Assembly (NCBI GenBank): GCA_009841225.1
Contig: VXMF01000013.1
Span: forward strand, 186,001-250,000
Origin: Terriglobia bacterium
Lineage (GTDB): Bacteria > Acidobacteriota > Terriglobia > Bryobacterales > UBA6623
Length of the DNA stretch: 64,000 nucleotides
Direction of reading: 5' to 3'
In this document: positions 8,546-17,657 of the stretch, one piece after another
Position numbering within the stretch: the stretch's first letter is position 1
How the letters are laid out: each line of letters starts with the position of its first letter
Notes under the pieces: generated by a model
Seen by the model: the letters and a program-made list of their open reading frames with translations, nothing else
What the model was told of the DNA's origin: nothing
Databases searched by the model: none
Translations under genes and position numbers: made by a program

Positions 8546-9445
8546 ATGGCGGGCAGACCTCCATATGCAGGCGGCGGCCCGCCCAGCGCGGCAGCGAGAC
8601 CCCCCGGAATCCCGCCCCATCCGCAGACGCTGGACGGCGCGTCGGTGCTGCACCAGATGTTTCGGTTCGACCGGGCGGCCTGGCGAATGCTGGATAGCGA
8701 CGAGCGCTCGGAGATCGCGAGCGAGGCCCGCTCGGCCTTGCACAGCATGGAAGACAACGACGCCGGCGGCTCGGCGCTGTTTTCGCTGCTGGGCCACAAG
8801 GGCGACCTGCTGGTGCTGCATTTCCGGCCGGACCTCGAGCAGGTCCATCGGGCCGAACTCGACGTGGCGAACCTGCGCCTGGCGGAGTTTCTGGAGCCGA
8901 CCACATCGTATGTCTCGGTGGTCGAGCTCGGCCTGTACGACTCGTCCTTCAAGCTCTATCAGGAACTGGCAGAGCAAGAGATTTCCCCGGACAGCGACGA
9001 ATGGGCGGAACGCGTGCGCGCCCGCATGGATGAGCAGGCTGCTGCCATGGCGCCTCGCCTCGACCCGTCCGTGCCCGCGCACAAGTACCTGTGCTTCTAT
9101 CCGATGGACAAGAAGCGCGGCGAGCAGATCAATTGGTACACCCGTCCCATCCGGGAACGCTTGCAAATGATGCGCGAGCACGGAATGATCGGCAGGCGCT
9201 ACGCCGGCCGCGTCAAGCAGATCATCTCGGGCTCGATCGGGTTCGACGACTGGGAATGGGGAGTGGACTTGTTCGCCGAGGACCCGCTGGTGTTCAAGGA
9301 GCTGATCTACGAGATGCGCTTCGACGAGGCCAGCGCCGTCTATGCCGACTTCGGCCCGTTTTATATCTCCATCCGCCTGCCAGCGGCCGAGCTCGCGAAC
9401 TGGCTGGACGCCAGCACCCCGCGATTCGGCACACTCGCGCCCTGA
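8546..9445 (+). CDS. hemQ: Coproheme decarboxylase HemQ/ChdC (chlorite dismutase family)
   Basis: 299 residues. It converts coproheme III to heme b, the last step of the coproporphyrin-dependent heme pathway. Diagnostic segments are HKYLCFYPMDKKRGEQINWY with the catalytic Tyr in NWYT (residue 198), the heme-ligand His in MMREHG (212), then GRVKQIISGSIGFDDWEWGV and YADFGPFYI at the end. Residues 1-28 are a Gly/Pro/Ala-rich low-complexity leader not needed for the fold, so a later start is possible. No other heme gene is nearby. Other chlorite dismutase relatives lack the Tyr motif. Confidence 0.92.
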   Translation: MAGRPPYAGGGPPSAAARPPGIPPHPQTLDGASVLHQMFRFDRAAWRMLDSDERSEIASEARSALHSMEDNDAGGSALFSLLGHKGDLLVLHFRPDLEQVHRAELDVANLRLAEFLEPTTSYVSVVELGLYDSSFKLYQELAEQEISPDSDEWAERVRARMDEQAAAMAPRLDPSVPAHKYLCFYPMDKKRGEQINWYTRPIRERLQMMREHGMIGRRYAGRVKQIISGSIGFDDWEWGVDLFAEDPLVFKELIYEMRFDEASAVYADFGPFYISIRLPAAELANWLDASTPRFGTLAP

Positions 9446-9546
9446 GGGCCGCAATGTGTGCCTGACGACGGCGTGGCGCGTCTGGATTGCTATAGAATCG
9501 ATCTAAGTCAGCGGGCACGCTCAGCGCACCCAGACGCTGTCACTTC

Positions 9547-10320
9547 ATGCGGAGTTACCTCTATGCGATCGCGGCCGCCACGGTCCTGATCGCAGCGGCG
9601 CCTGCGGCTGAATTCGAACTGGCCTACATCGGCTCGGCTGACAGCGCGTCGCTGCGCGGCCTGAAGCTGGGCATCGAGGAGTCCAACCACCAAGGCGCGT
9701 TCCTCGACGTCAAGCTAGCCCTGGCCGAGCTTCCGGGCACGGCCGTGCCGGACGGCGCTCTGGCCGTGTTCGTGGACAGGCCGGGATCGATCGCGGACAT
9801 CGCCGCCAGCGCAGGCGGCAGGCCCGTATTCAACCTCAGCGACGACTCCGACGAACTGCGCTCGGCCTGCGTGGCCAACGCCCTGCACATCATTCCCAGT
9901 GCCAAGATGAGGGCCGACGCCGTGGCGCAGTGGAAAGCCGGCAATCCCGGCAGCAAGGTCTCTGCCGCCGCCTGGCATAGTGCGGCGGTCAAGTTCGCCG
10001 CGCGCGACCTCAACCGGCGCTACTTGGATCGCTACGGCAGCCCGATGGACGCGCTGGCCTGGGCCGGCTGGTTCGCCGCGCGCGCCGTGGGAGACACCTT
10101 GATGCGCGAGCCAGTCTCGGACGCCGCAGCCCTGCTAGAAGCCCTCAAGCAAGCTGACGGCTTGGATGGCCAGAAGGGCGATCCTCACAGCTTTCGAGCC
10201 AGCGGCCAGCTGCGGCAGCCGTTGGTCCTCGTCGGCTCCGCGGGAGAATTGCTCGGCGAAGCCCCCGTGCGCGGCGCGCGGGGCGGCCTGGACAGCTTGG
10301 GAAGCTCGCCCTGCCAATAA
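9547..10320 (+). CDS. ABC-type substrate-binding-like protein of a PQQ-associated cluster
   Basis: 257 residues with a clear signal peptide ending near APAAEFELAYIG. The fold seems to be a shortened type I periplasmic binding protein: ELAYIGSADSASLRGLKLGIEESN at the start and MDALAWAGWFAARAVGDTLM near the end. This composition and the neighbouring YVTN propeller and di-heme peroxidase match the set found with PQQ-dependent alcohol dehydrogenases (families catalogued as TIGR03863 and TIGR03866). At 257 residues it is well below the usual 350-400, so part of the ligand lobe is missing. Ligand unknown. It is spaced 4 bp before the propeller gene. Confidence 0.7.
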   Translation: MRSYLYAIAAATVLIAAAPAAEFELAYIGSADSASLRGLKLGIEESNHQGAFLDVKLALAELPGTAVPDGALAVFVDRPGSIADIAASAGGRPVFNLSDDSDELRSACVANALHIIPSAKMRADAVAQWKAGNPGSKVSAAAWHSAAVKFAARDLNRRYLDRYGSPMDALAWAGWFAARAVGDTLMREPVSDAAALLEALKQADGLDGQKGDPHSFRASGQLRQPLVLVGSAGELLGEAPVRGARGGLDSLGSSPCQ

Positions 10321-10324
10321 CACC

Positions 10325-11284
10325 ATGCTCCGAATCCTCACTGCCCTCGTACTCCTGCCGCTGGCCCAAGCGCTGGCGGAGCCCACGCACAGGCTCTTTG
10401 TCACCAACGAAGCCGGCGACTCGGTGACTGTGATCGACACCCGCAGCGGCGAGGTCGAGGCGACGATCCCGGTCGGGGGGCGTCCGCGCGGGATCGGTTT
10501 CAGTCCCGACCGCAGGCTGGTCTACGTTGCCCTCGGCAATGACAACGCTATTGGCGTGGTCAACACCGCCAGCCTCAAGCTGGAACGCACCATCCCGGCC
10601 GGTTCGGATCCGGAAGCGTTCGCGGTCCATCCCGACGGAACGATCTACCTGTCGAACGAAGACGACGGCCTGGCCACTGCCCTGAACCCGGAATCGGGCG
10701 AGATCCTCGCCGAGATCAAGGTAGGGCTGGAACCCGAGGGCGTGGGCGTCAGCCCGGACGGCCAGCAAGTGCTGGTGACCAGCGAATCCTCCAACATGGT
10801 GCACGTCATCTCGGTGGCCGACAAGAAGCTGGTTGCCAACATCCTAGTAGGCGCCCGCCCCCGCGAGGTCGCGTTCAGCCCAGACGGCAAGTACTTCTGG
10901 GTCACGTCCGAGGTTGCCGGCCACGTCTCCAAGGTGGACCGCGCGACCAACCGCATCGTGGTCGCCAACAAGCAGCTGCGCCGGCAGATCAGTCCGCGAG
11001 TCAAGCCGAAGGGCGTCCTGCTGAGCCACGACGGCGAGCGGTTGTACGTGTCCATGGGGCGGGGCAACTCGATCGCAGCGCTGGACCCGGAGACCCTCGA
11101 AGTGCTCGAGACCGTGGAGACCGGTGTCCGGACATGGGGCATCGCGCTGTCACGGGATGGCAAGCGCCTCTACGCGGCCAACGGCCCCGATGCCACGGTT
11201 TCGGTAGTCGATACCGCCACGATGTCCGAGATCAAGACGATCCCGACCGGCGAGATGCCGTGGGGCGTTGCACTGGATGACTAG
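10325..11284 (+). CDS. YVTN-family beta-propeller protein, PQQ-associated
   Basis: 319 residues from the ATG at 10325, starting with a signal peptide (LLPLAQALA). About seven repeats carry the pattern VTVIDTRSGEVEATIPVGGRPRG and FSPDGKYFWVTSE, the seven-bladed YVTN propeller. It most resembles the propeller found beside PQQ-dependent dehydrogenases (TIGR03866). It should be periplasmic and may bind a partner protein or metal; no enzymatic motif is evident. It overlaps the following peroxidase gene by 8 bp, indicating an operon of three genes. Confidence 0.82.
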   Translation: MLRILTALVLLPLAQALAEPTHRLFVTNEAGDSVTVIDTRSGEVEATIPVGGRPRGIGFSPDRRLVYVALGNDNAIGVVNTASLKLERTIPAGSDPEAFAVHPDGTIYLSNEDDGLATALNPESGEILAEIKVGLEPEGVGVSPDGQQVLVTSESSNMVHVISVADKKLVANILVGARPREVAFSPDGKYFWVTSEVAGHVSKVDRATNRIVVANKQLRRQISPRVKPKGVLLSHDGERLYVSMGRGNSIAALDPETLEVLETVETGVRTWGIALSRDGKRLYAANGPDATVSVVDTATMSEIKTIPTGEMPWGVALDD

Positions 11285-12227
11285 CTGCCACAGGGCGCTG
11301 GCCGCCCTGGTCGTGGCCGCTGTCACGCTGCCGGCTCAATCCGCAGGTCGCGAGGTCAGCCCGCTGGAGGCCATCGGCTGGAAGCTGTTTTTCGACCCGC
11401 TGCTGTCCAAGCCCCGCAACACTTCCTGCGCAAGCTGCCATATTCCCGAGAAGGGTTTCGAATCCGGGGTCGCTCTGGGCGAAGGCGCCTACGGCGATGT
11501 CCTGCCGCGCAATACTCCCACCGTGGTCAACCTGGCCGATGCCGAGTTCTTCTTCTGGGACGGCCGGGCCGGGTCGTTGGAAGAACAAGCCAAGGGTCCC
11601 ATCGAGAACCCGATCGAGATGGACCTCGCTCACGACGAAGCTGCCCGGCGCGTGCGTGACGAACCTGTCTATGCCAAGGCCTTCGGGCACGCTGGGATCG
11701 ACGACATCACGATTGACGCGATCACGCAGGCGATCGCGGCGTTCGAGCGCGGGCTCGCCAGCGGTCCGACACTGTTCGACAAGTGGCTCGAAGGAGATCG
11801 CTCGGTCTTCGACGAAGCGCAGGAACGCGGCCGCATGATCTTCTTCACGCGGGGCCAGTGCGCCACCTGCCATTTCGGCCCGAACTTCACAGACGGAGCG
11901 TTCCACAATATCGGCACGGGCACGGCGGAAGACCCCGGTCGTTCGAAGATCAGCAACGACGACTACGATATCGGCGCGTTCAAGACCCCGGCGCTGCGCA
12001 ACTGGAAGGGTCGCGAGCCGTTCATGCACGATGGCCGATTCGAGACGCTGGACGACGTGCTCGCGTTCTACAACGAGCCCAAGACGGACGCCATGGGCCA
12101 GACTGAACTCGACCCGCTCGGCCTGAGCAAGCAGGATCATTCCGACATCAAGGCGTTCCTCGAGACTCTCAACGGAGCATGGCCCGATCTGGCGGCTTAC
12201 GAAGCGGCTTGGCAAGCGCTGCGATAG
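11277..12227 (+). CDS. Di-heme cytochrome c peroxidase / MauG family
   Basis: 316 residues from an ATG at 11277 (an upstream in-frame TTG at 11268 is weaker). A short signal peptide ends near PAQSA. Two c-type heme sites are visible: CASCH at residues 51-55 and CATCH at 195-199. Other family features are RNTPTVVNLADAEFFFWDGRAGSLEEQA, ENPIEM and FKTPALRNW followed by PFMHDGRFETLDDVLAFYN. It acts in the periplasm, reducing peroxide or carrying out MauG-like post-translational oxidation. Location in the PQQ-associated set suggests support of a quinoprotein, but no such dehydrogenase is in the window. Confidence 0.92.
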   Translation: MTSCHRALAALVVAAVTLPAQSAGREVSPLEAIGWKLFFDPLLSKPRNTSCASCHIPEKGFESGVALGEGAYGDVLPRNTPTVVNLADAEFFFWDGRAGSLEEQAKGPIENPIEMDLAHDEAARRVRDEPVYAKAFGHAGIDDITIDAITQAIAAFERGLASGPTLFDKWLEGDRSVFDEAQERGRMIFFTRGQCATCHFGPNFTDGAFHNIGTGTAEDPGRSKISNDDYDIGAFKTPALRNWKGREPFMHDGRFETLDDVLAFYNEPKTDAMGQTELDPLGLSKQDHSDIKAFLETLNGAWPDLAAYEAAWQALR

Positions 12228-12239
12228 CCGCTTGCGGCT
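12226..12239 (+). terminator. Short hairpin after the peroxidase gene
   Basis: A 5-bp stem AGCCG/CGGCT with a CTTG tetraloop sits right at the stop codon of the peroxidase gene. There is no following T-tract, so it is only a weak terminator candidate or an RNA-stabilising hairpin. Confidence 0.3.
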
Positions 12240-12263
12240 CGCAGCGGAATTTGTGAGGCCGTG

Positions 12264-13469
12264 ATGCTGGACGAGCGCAAGTGGCGGGAGTGGACGGCCT
12301 GGTCCGCCCTCGGCGCCACTGCCGCGAACTTCGCCTCGATCGCCGCTGCCCATAGCATTCTGGGCGCGGGGTTGGGACTGCTGCTGCTGCGGCCGCGGGC
12401 AGTGCGGCTGCCGCGCGTCGCTTGGCCGCTCATTGCGCTGCTGGTGTGGACGCTCGTGTCCGCCGCGGCCTCGGATGACCCGGCGGCGGCCCTGCCCCAG
12501 ATCAAGAAGCTCTACGTGTTCGCGATCCTGCCGCTGGCGTACACGGCGCTGCGCACGGCCGACATGTGCAGAAGGGTGACGGAAGCTTGGTTTGTCGTGC
12601 TCGTGGCTGCCTGTGGACTGGCCATTGCCGAGTTCGGCACCTCGGCCGTCCAAGAGCTGGGGCGGGGCGGAGATTTCCACGGGCTCCTGATCGCCGACCG
12701 CATCCGAGGCTTCTACAGCCACTGGATGACGTTCAGCCAAGCTGCGACGCTAGGCGCTCTGACACTAGCCTGCTACCTGCTGTACGGGCGCCGGCGCCCG
12801 GGAGCCGGAATCTGGCTCGCGTGCGGCGTCGTGATGGCAGTCGCGCTCGCGCTCAGTTTCACGCGCAGCGCGTGGCTGGCGCTGCTGGTCGGCGGGCTGT
12901 ACCTGATGGCCATCGCCAAACCGAGGGCGCTCGCGCTCGTGCCGGTCGCCATCGTCGCAGTGTATGTCTTCGGGCCCTCCGGCCTGCAGGAACGCATCCG
13001 GTCCATCCGTCCCGAGGCGAATCAATCACGCATCGTGATGTGGCGTACCGGCCTGAACATGGTCGCGGCCCACCCCCTGCTGGGAGTCGGGCCGGAACGC
13101 GTAGGACCGCGGTTCGCGGAATTCCAACCGGAAGACGTCGAAGAGCTTCCGCCCGGATTCTACGGGCACTTGCATAACCTCTACATCCACTACGCGGCCG
13201 AGCGCGGCGTTCCGGCCGCGCTGATAGTCCTGTGGCTGTTCGGGCAGATTCTGTTCGACATGCGGCGCGGCTTGAAGAGGCTGCCGAAAGCATACGACGA
13301 CCGCTGCTTCCTGCTGCAGGCCGGCGCGGCCGGGACGCTCGTCATCGCCGTCCTGAGCTGCTTCGACGTAACCCTGGGAGACAGCGAGGTGCTCGCGGCG
13401 TTCCTTGCGCTAGCGGCCATAGCCTACCGAGGCCTGGCCGAAACACCCTCTTCCTCGAGCGCCGAGTGA
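12264..13469 (+). CDS. O-antigen ligase-like polymerase/ligase (Wzy_C family)
   Basis: 401 residues with about ten transmembrane segments. The diagnostic large periplasmic loop contains SRIVMWRTGLNMVAAHPLLGVGPERVG and, further on, YGHLHNLYIHYAAERGVPAALI; the HNLY histidine and the preceding Arg are characteristic of the WaaL/Wzy_C superfamily. It would transfer or polymerise O-antigen or another undecaprenyl-linked glycan in the inner membrane. No other polysaccharide genes are adjacent. Start: ATG at 12264, with GTG three bases upstream as an alternative. Ligase versus polymerase cannot be told from sequence. Confidence 0.85.
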   Translation: MLDERKWREWTAWSALGATAANFASIAAAHSILGAGLGLLLLRPRAVRLPRVAWPLIALLVWTLVSAAASDDPAAALPQIKKLYVFAILPLAYTALRTADMCRRVTEAWFVVLVAACGLAIAEFGTSAVQELGRGGDFHGLLIADRIRGFYSHWMTFSQAATLGALTLACYLLYGRRRPGAGIWLACGVVMAVALALSFTRSAWLALLVGGLYLMAIAKPRALALVPVAIVAVYVFGPSGLQERIRSIRPEANQSRIVMWRTGLNMVAAHPLLGVGPERVGPRFAEFQPEDVEELPPGFYGHLHNLYIHYAAERGVPAALIVLWLFGQILFDMRRGLKRLPKAYDDRCFLLQAGAAGTLVIAVLSCFDVTLGDSEVLAAFLALAAIAYRGLAETPSSSSAE

Positions 13470-13517
13470 CCCCTCGTCGGGACCGTTTCTCGCCTATGCC
13501 ATGATGACGAAAGACCC

Positions 13518-14996
13518 ATGCAATTCACGCTGACCGACACGGCCCTGCAACAGATTGAGGCGGACGCCGTGATTGGATTCGTCTACGACGGAGACGACGA
13601 CTGCACTGCTACCACCGACTGGAACGAGCTCACCGGGGGCTTGGCCCGCGAACTCGCGGAAAGCGGTGAATTCCGGGCAAAGCACCAATCCACATCGCTC
13701 GTGCACCGCCCAGCGGGCATGCGTGCCGGACGCCTGCTGCTGGTCGGCTGCGGCACCCATGCCAAAGCCAGCACCGTGCGCTTGCGCGAAGCGGCCAGCG
13801 CGGGCTGGCGGCGCTTGCGCACGGCCGGCGTGCGTAGCCTAGCCACCGCGCTGCCAGACGGGATGGCCCGCGACGACGCCCTCATGGCCATCGTTGAGGG
13901 CATCGCGGCAGCCGACTACGAACCGGATGCCCACAAGACCGAGGACAGGCAGACTTCCTCGCTTGAGCGGATCGTCATCGCCTGCCCCGGCGATGCGCAA
14001 GCCGCGCTAGACCGCGCAACTGCCGTGGCTCGAGGCCAGCTTCGCGCGCGCGAGCTGGTCAACGAACCGGGCAACCTGCTGCCGCCGAGGGAATTGGCCG
14101 CCCGGACCATGGCACTGGCCGCCGAGGCCGGCTTGGAGTGCGAGGTTCTGGACAAGTCCCAGATCGAGGAACTCCGCATGGGCGCCCTGCTCGGCGTCGC
14201 TCGCGCCAGCGTCGAGCCGCCCGTGCTGATCGTGCTGCGCTACAGGCCGGACGGGATCGGCTCCGACGCTAAGGCGCACCTCGGGCTGGTCGGAAAGGCG
14301 GTCACGTTCGACACCGGCGGAATCTCGCTCAAGCCCGCCGCCGACATGCACCTGATGAAGCATGACATGGCAGGCGGCGCGGCCATGGTCGGCACGATGC
14401 TGGCCTTGGCTTCGATTCGCCCCGAGCTGCCCGTCACCGCCGTGGTCCCGTCCGTAGAGAACATGCCCGGAGGCGCCGCCCAGCGACCCGGAGACGTCGT
14501 GACCTCGCGCAGCGGCAAGACCGTAGAAGTGCTCAATACGGATGCGGAGGGCCGCCTGATCCTGGCGGATGCCCTGACGTACGCCAAAGAGCAGGGCTGC
14601 ACGCACCTCGTTGACGCCGCCACCCTGACGGGCGCCATTGTCGTGGCCCTGGGCACTGACTACACAGGCGTGTTCAGCAACAACGACGCGTGGCGCGAAC
14701 AACTCCTCGCAGCGGCCGGAAAGGCCGGCGAGAGAATGTGGCCCATGCCGCTCGGCGAAGAATACACCAAGCTGCTGGAGAGCCCGATCGCCGACATGGC
14801 GAATATCGGACCGCGCTGGGGAGGGGCCTGCACGGCGGCCGCCTTTCTCGAGAACTTCGCCGGCGACACGCCCTGGGCGCACCTCGACATCGCCGGCACG
14901 GCGTGGTACGAGAAAAAGATGCCGCACGCGCCCGTGGGACCGAGCGGAGCGGGAGTCCCGACCCTCGTGCAGCTGGCCCTGGCCATGAGCCAGTGA
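13518..14996 (+). CDS. pepA: Leucyl aminopeptidase, M17 family
   Basis: 492 residues, standard for PepA. The C-terminal catalytic domain has the first metal/active-site block GKAVTFDTGGISLKP followed by MKHDMAGGAAM, and the signature NTDAEGRLILADAL. It removes N-terminal amino acids (preferring Leu) from peptides in the cytoplasm and needs two divalent metals. The more variable N-terminal domain is present. The gene stands alone and converges with the minus-strand ATPase downstream. Confidence 0.96.
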   Translation: MQFTLTDTALQQIEADAVIGFVYDGDDDCTATTDWNELTGGLARELAESGEFRAKHQSTSLVHRPAGMRAGRLLLVGCGTHAKASTVRLREAASAGWRRLRTAGVRSLATALPDGMARDDALMAIVEGIAAADYEPDAHKTEDRQTSSLERIVIACPGDAQAALDRATAVARGQLRARELVNEPGNLLPPRELAARTMALAAEAGLECEVLDKSQIEELRMGALLGVARASVEPPVLIVLRYRPDGIGSDAKAHLGLVGKAVTFDTGGISLKPAADMHLMKHDMAGGAAMVGTMLALASIRPELPVTAVVPSVENMPGGAAQRPGDVVTSRSGKTVEVLNTDAEGRLILADALTYAKEQGCTHLVDAATLTGAIVVALGTDYTGVFSNNDAWREQLLAAAGKAGERMWPMPLGEEYTKLLESPIADMANIGPRWGGACTAAAFLENFAGDTPWAHLDIAGTAWYEKKMPHAPVGPSGAGVPTLVQLALAMSQ

Positions 14997-15018
14997 ATCC
15001 GTCGGCCGACCGACCGAC

Positions 15019-15618
15019 TCAGTGGATGGTGGACGCGCCCTCCATGCCAAGCGGACCCGTAGTGACGTTGCGGTTGACGTGGCGGTCCAGATTGATGATG
15101 TAGGTTTCGGGGGAGTTCAGCAGGTGCGCCGAGTGCGTCGCCGCGACGATGCGAAACTTCTTCGTGTCTACGAGTTCCTTGAGCATCTTCAGGATGCGCA
15201 GCTGGTTCGACTGCGATAGCGCCATTTCGGGCTCGTCCAGCAGCAGCACCGAGCCGTCGGGCAGCTGCGGGAACAGGTCCTTGAACAGCGAAAGCATGAC
15301 CTGCCCATGGCTGGCGGTAAGCAAGAATTCCTTCATTGCCGGCTGGTCGTCATACAGCGATGGCGTGTTGCGCGGGTTGTGCTGCTCGGCATCGAACAAC
15401 AACACCTTCGGAATTTCCTTGCCGCCCCTGTCCAGGCGGTAGGCGTAGTTCTCCACCTCCTCTCCCTGCAAGGCGTAGTAGATCGAATGCAGGAGAGTGG
15501 ACTTGCCCGAGCCGTTCTCGCCCTCCAGCATGATCAGAGGGTGGGACAGGTCCACCACCATCGGCATGTGAAAGTTCAGGTTCATGAAGACCGGGTGGCT
15601 GAGGATCTTGAGGTACAT
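15019..15618 (-). CDS. Small AAA/ABC-like ATPase of unknown role
   Basis: 199 residues. A complete ABC-type nucleotide site is compressed into a short protein: Walker A GENGSGKS (33-40), an ABC signature-like SHGQ (103-106), Walker B SVLLLDEPE (123-131) and a switch His in AATHS (162). No transmembrane part, no coiled coil and no partner gene next to it. Its shape resembles the RecF/AAA_21-like group, some members of which are found in defence or DNA-repair systems, but nothing else here supports that. It converges with pepA, leaving only 22 bp between the stops. Confidence 0.75.
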   Translation of the reverse strand: MYLKILSHPVFMNLNFHMPMVVDLSHPLIMLEGENGSGKSTLLHSIYYALQGEEVENYAYRLDRGGKEIPKVLLFDAEQHNPRNTPSLYDDQPAMKEFLLTASHGQVMLSLFKDLFPQLPDGSVLLLDEPEMALSQSNQLRILKMLKELVDTKKFRIVAATHSAHLLNSPETYIINLDRHVNRNVTTGPLGMEGASTIH

Positions 15619-15803
15619 GCGCTCTCAACAGCATAGCTTGGGGTACGGTTCGCCCAATCGGCGCCGTGGGACACATGGGCGGAGTTCGCGCTACCCAGAA
15701 TCAGCTAGAGAGGGGTGCCACGCCCGGGCCGGCTTGCGCACGATTCTGCGAAGCCGCGTGCCAGAGCGGGACGAGAAGTCGCCTCGCTAAGATTGGAACT
15801 GCA

Positions 15804-16643
15804 ATGCGGCCGACGCGACGCAGGCGCCCGCCGGTCACCCCAGAGCCCGAGTTCGCGGGCTGCGATATCGAGGTGCTCGGCTCGGGGACGAGCGTGGGAG
15901 TGCCCACGATCGGCTGCCACTGCAAGGTCTGTACCTCCGACGACCCCCGGGATCGACGCCTCCGCCCCTCTGTCGTGGTTCGGTTCTACGACGAGGACAT
16001 TGAGCGCACCGTGGTCATCGACACATCGCCCGACTTTCGGCAGCAAGCGCTGCGCGCCAAGCTCGAGCGCGTCGACGCGGTGATCTACACCCACGATCAC
16101 GCCGATCACATCATGGGGCTGGACGACATCCGGCCGTTCAACTACGGCCGGCCGGATCGCATTCCTGTGTACGCTTCTCCCGGCACGCTGCAATCCCTGC
16201 GCCGCGTGTTTCCCTACGCGTTCGCGGGCGAGGGCAACCACCCCGGCGGCGTGCCGCGATTGGACGCCAGGCCGGTCAGCAGCGCCCCGATCGACCTGTT
16301 CGGAATGGAATTCCAGCCGGTGAAGGTGGACCACGGACCCAAGAAGATCCTTGGCTACCGCTTTGGCCGCGCCGCCTACGTCACCGACCAGACTGGTTTC
16401 CCGCCGGAGTCGGTGGCGCAGCTCAAGCATCTCGACGTGCTCTTTCTAGGCGCCTTGCGCCACCTTCCGCATCCCATGCACTCGACAGTCGAGGAGGCGC
16501 TCGAGCTAGTGGAGATGCTGCGGCCCAATCGGGCATTCTTCACCCACGTGTGCCACGAACTCTCGCACAAGGAGACCATCCGCCAGCTCCCCAGCGGTGT
16601 CTCGCTTGCCTATGACGGGCTCCGCATCGAGGTCGAGGGCTAG
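15804..16643 (+). CDS. MBL-fold metallo-hydrolase (PhnP-like)
   Basis: 279 residues from the ATG at 15804; an in-frame GTG at 15666 would add 46 residues of poor quality. The opening VLGSGTSVGVPTIGCHCKVC, with its Cys cluster, is typical of the PhnP/ElaC-like branch of metallo-beta-lactamase-fold phosphodiesterases. The zinc-ligand motif HDHADHIMGLDD follows, with later ligands in KVDHG and HVCHE. It is likely to hydrolyse a cyclic phosphodiester or similar. It is 3 bp from ribF, so the two are probably one transcript. The exact substrate is unknown. Confidence 0.85.
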   Translation: MRPTRRRRPPVTPEPEFAGCDIEVLGSGTSVGVPTIGCHCKVCTSDDPRDRRLRPSVVVRFYDEDIERTVVIDTSPDFRQQALRAKLERVDAVIYTHDHADHIMGLDDIRPFNYGRPDRIPVYASPGTLQSLRRVFPYAFAGEGNHPGGVPRLDARPVSSAPIDLFGMEFQPVKVDHGPKKILGYRFGRAAYVTDQTGFPPESVAQLKHLDVLFLGALRHLPHPMHSTVEEALELVEMLRPNRAFFTHVCHELSHKETIRQLPSGVSLAYDGLRIEVEG

Positions 16644-16646
16644 CGC

Positions 16647-17615
16647 GTGGACAGCCGGTGGGAAGGTCTTGACGACCTAGGCAACAACTTCGGCCCGTCA
16701 TCGGTAACGATCGGGAACTTCGACGGCGTACATCGAGGGCACTGCAAGATCTTGCGCACGGTGGCGGAACTGGCCCGCAAGGACGGGCTGACTTCCGTGG
16801 CGCTGACATTCGATCCCCACCCGCTGGCAGTCGTGGCCCCCGCGAAGGCCCCGAAGAGCCTGACCAGCATCCTGCGAAAGGCCGCGCTGATTCGGGAACA
16901 GGGCATCGACAAGGTCGTGGTGATGCGCTTCACCCCGGAAATCGCGAGCCTGTCGCCGCGAGGGTTCGTCGAGAGAGTGTTGGTCCGAAGCCTTCAGGCA
17001 GCGCGCGTAACGGTCGGTGCCAACTTTCGGTTCGGCCAGGGGCAGTCCGGCACTACGGACACTCTCCGGGCGCTCGGATCGGAATTCGGCTTCGCGGTGG
17101 GCGACGCCGGCATCGTAAGGGTCGGCGGGGCGCCGGTCAGCAGCACGCGCGTGCGCGAACTGGTCGGCTGCGGAGAGATGGGCCGGGCCCGGCGCTTGCT
17201 GGGACGGGTGTTCTGCCTGAGCGGCACGATCAGGAAGGGAGCCGGCATTGGAGCCAAGCAGACCGTGCCCACGCTGAACCTCGTTCCGGATAGCGAGGTC
17301 CTGCCTGCCGACGGCGTCTACGTGACGCTGACGCGTATCGCGGGCGAGGGCCGCTGGCGCGACTCGATCACGAATGTGGGCATGCGGCCCACCTTTGCGG
17401 GTCGGGATCGCACGATCGAGACGTACGTCTTGGACGATCTGGGAGCGGCCGCCCCGATCGCGCTAGAATTGGGATTCGTCCGAAAGCTACGGGACGAGCG
17501 CCCGTTCCCGTCCGCCGAGTCGCTGCGGGATCAGATTGGCATTGATATCGAGGCGGCCCGGCGTTTCTTTCGCAGGCTGCGGTCACTGCCAGGCAGAATT
17601 CCGACGAACCCCTGA
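16647..17615 (+). CDS. ribF: Bifunctional riboflavin kinase/FAD synthetase
   Basis: 322 residues, typical for RibF. The N-terminal adenylyltransferase domain has GNFDGVHRGH at 23-32, TFDPHP, and GANFRFGQGQSG. The motif VSSTRVRELV marks the domain end. The C-terminal kinase domain has GIGAKQTVPTLNL and GVYVT. It phosphorylates riboflavin to FMN and adenylates FMN to FAD. The start is a GTG at 16647, 3 bp after the preceding stop, which suggests coupling with the MBL hydrolase gene. Confidence 0.95.
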   Translation: MDSRWEGLDDLGNNFGPSSVTIGNFDGVHRGHCKILRTVAELARKDGLTSVALTFDPHPLAVVAPAKAPKSLTSILRKAALIREQGIDKVVVMRFTPEIASLSPRGFVERVLVRSLQAARVTVGANFRFGQGQSGTTDTLRALGSEFGFAVGDAGIVRVGGAPVSSTRVRELVGCGEMGRARRLLGRVFCLSGTIRKGAGIGAKQTVPTLNLVPDSEVLPADGVYVTLTRIAGEGRWRDSITNVGMRPTFAGRDRTIETYVLDDLGAAAPIALELGFVRKLRDERPFPSAESLRDQIGIDIEAARRFFRRLRSLPGRIPTNP

Positions 17616-17657
17616 ACACATGCGGAGCATACGCGCTCCTGAGAAACGAGAAGACCC

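Noticed and set aside
7341..9170. Long plus-strand frame of 609 codons
   Set aside because: Overlaps hppA and hemQ in another frame with Arg-rich, low-quality protein; GC-rich shadow.
12226..12239. Strong terminator after the peroxidase
   Set aside because: Stem of only five pairs and no T-tract; listed with low confidence.
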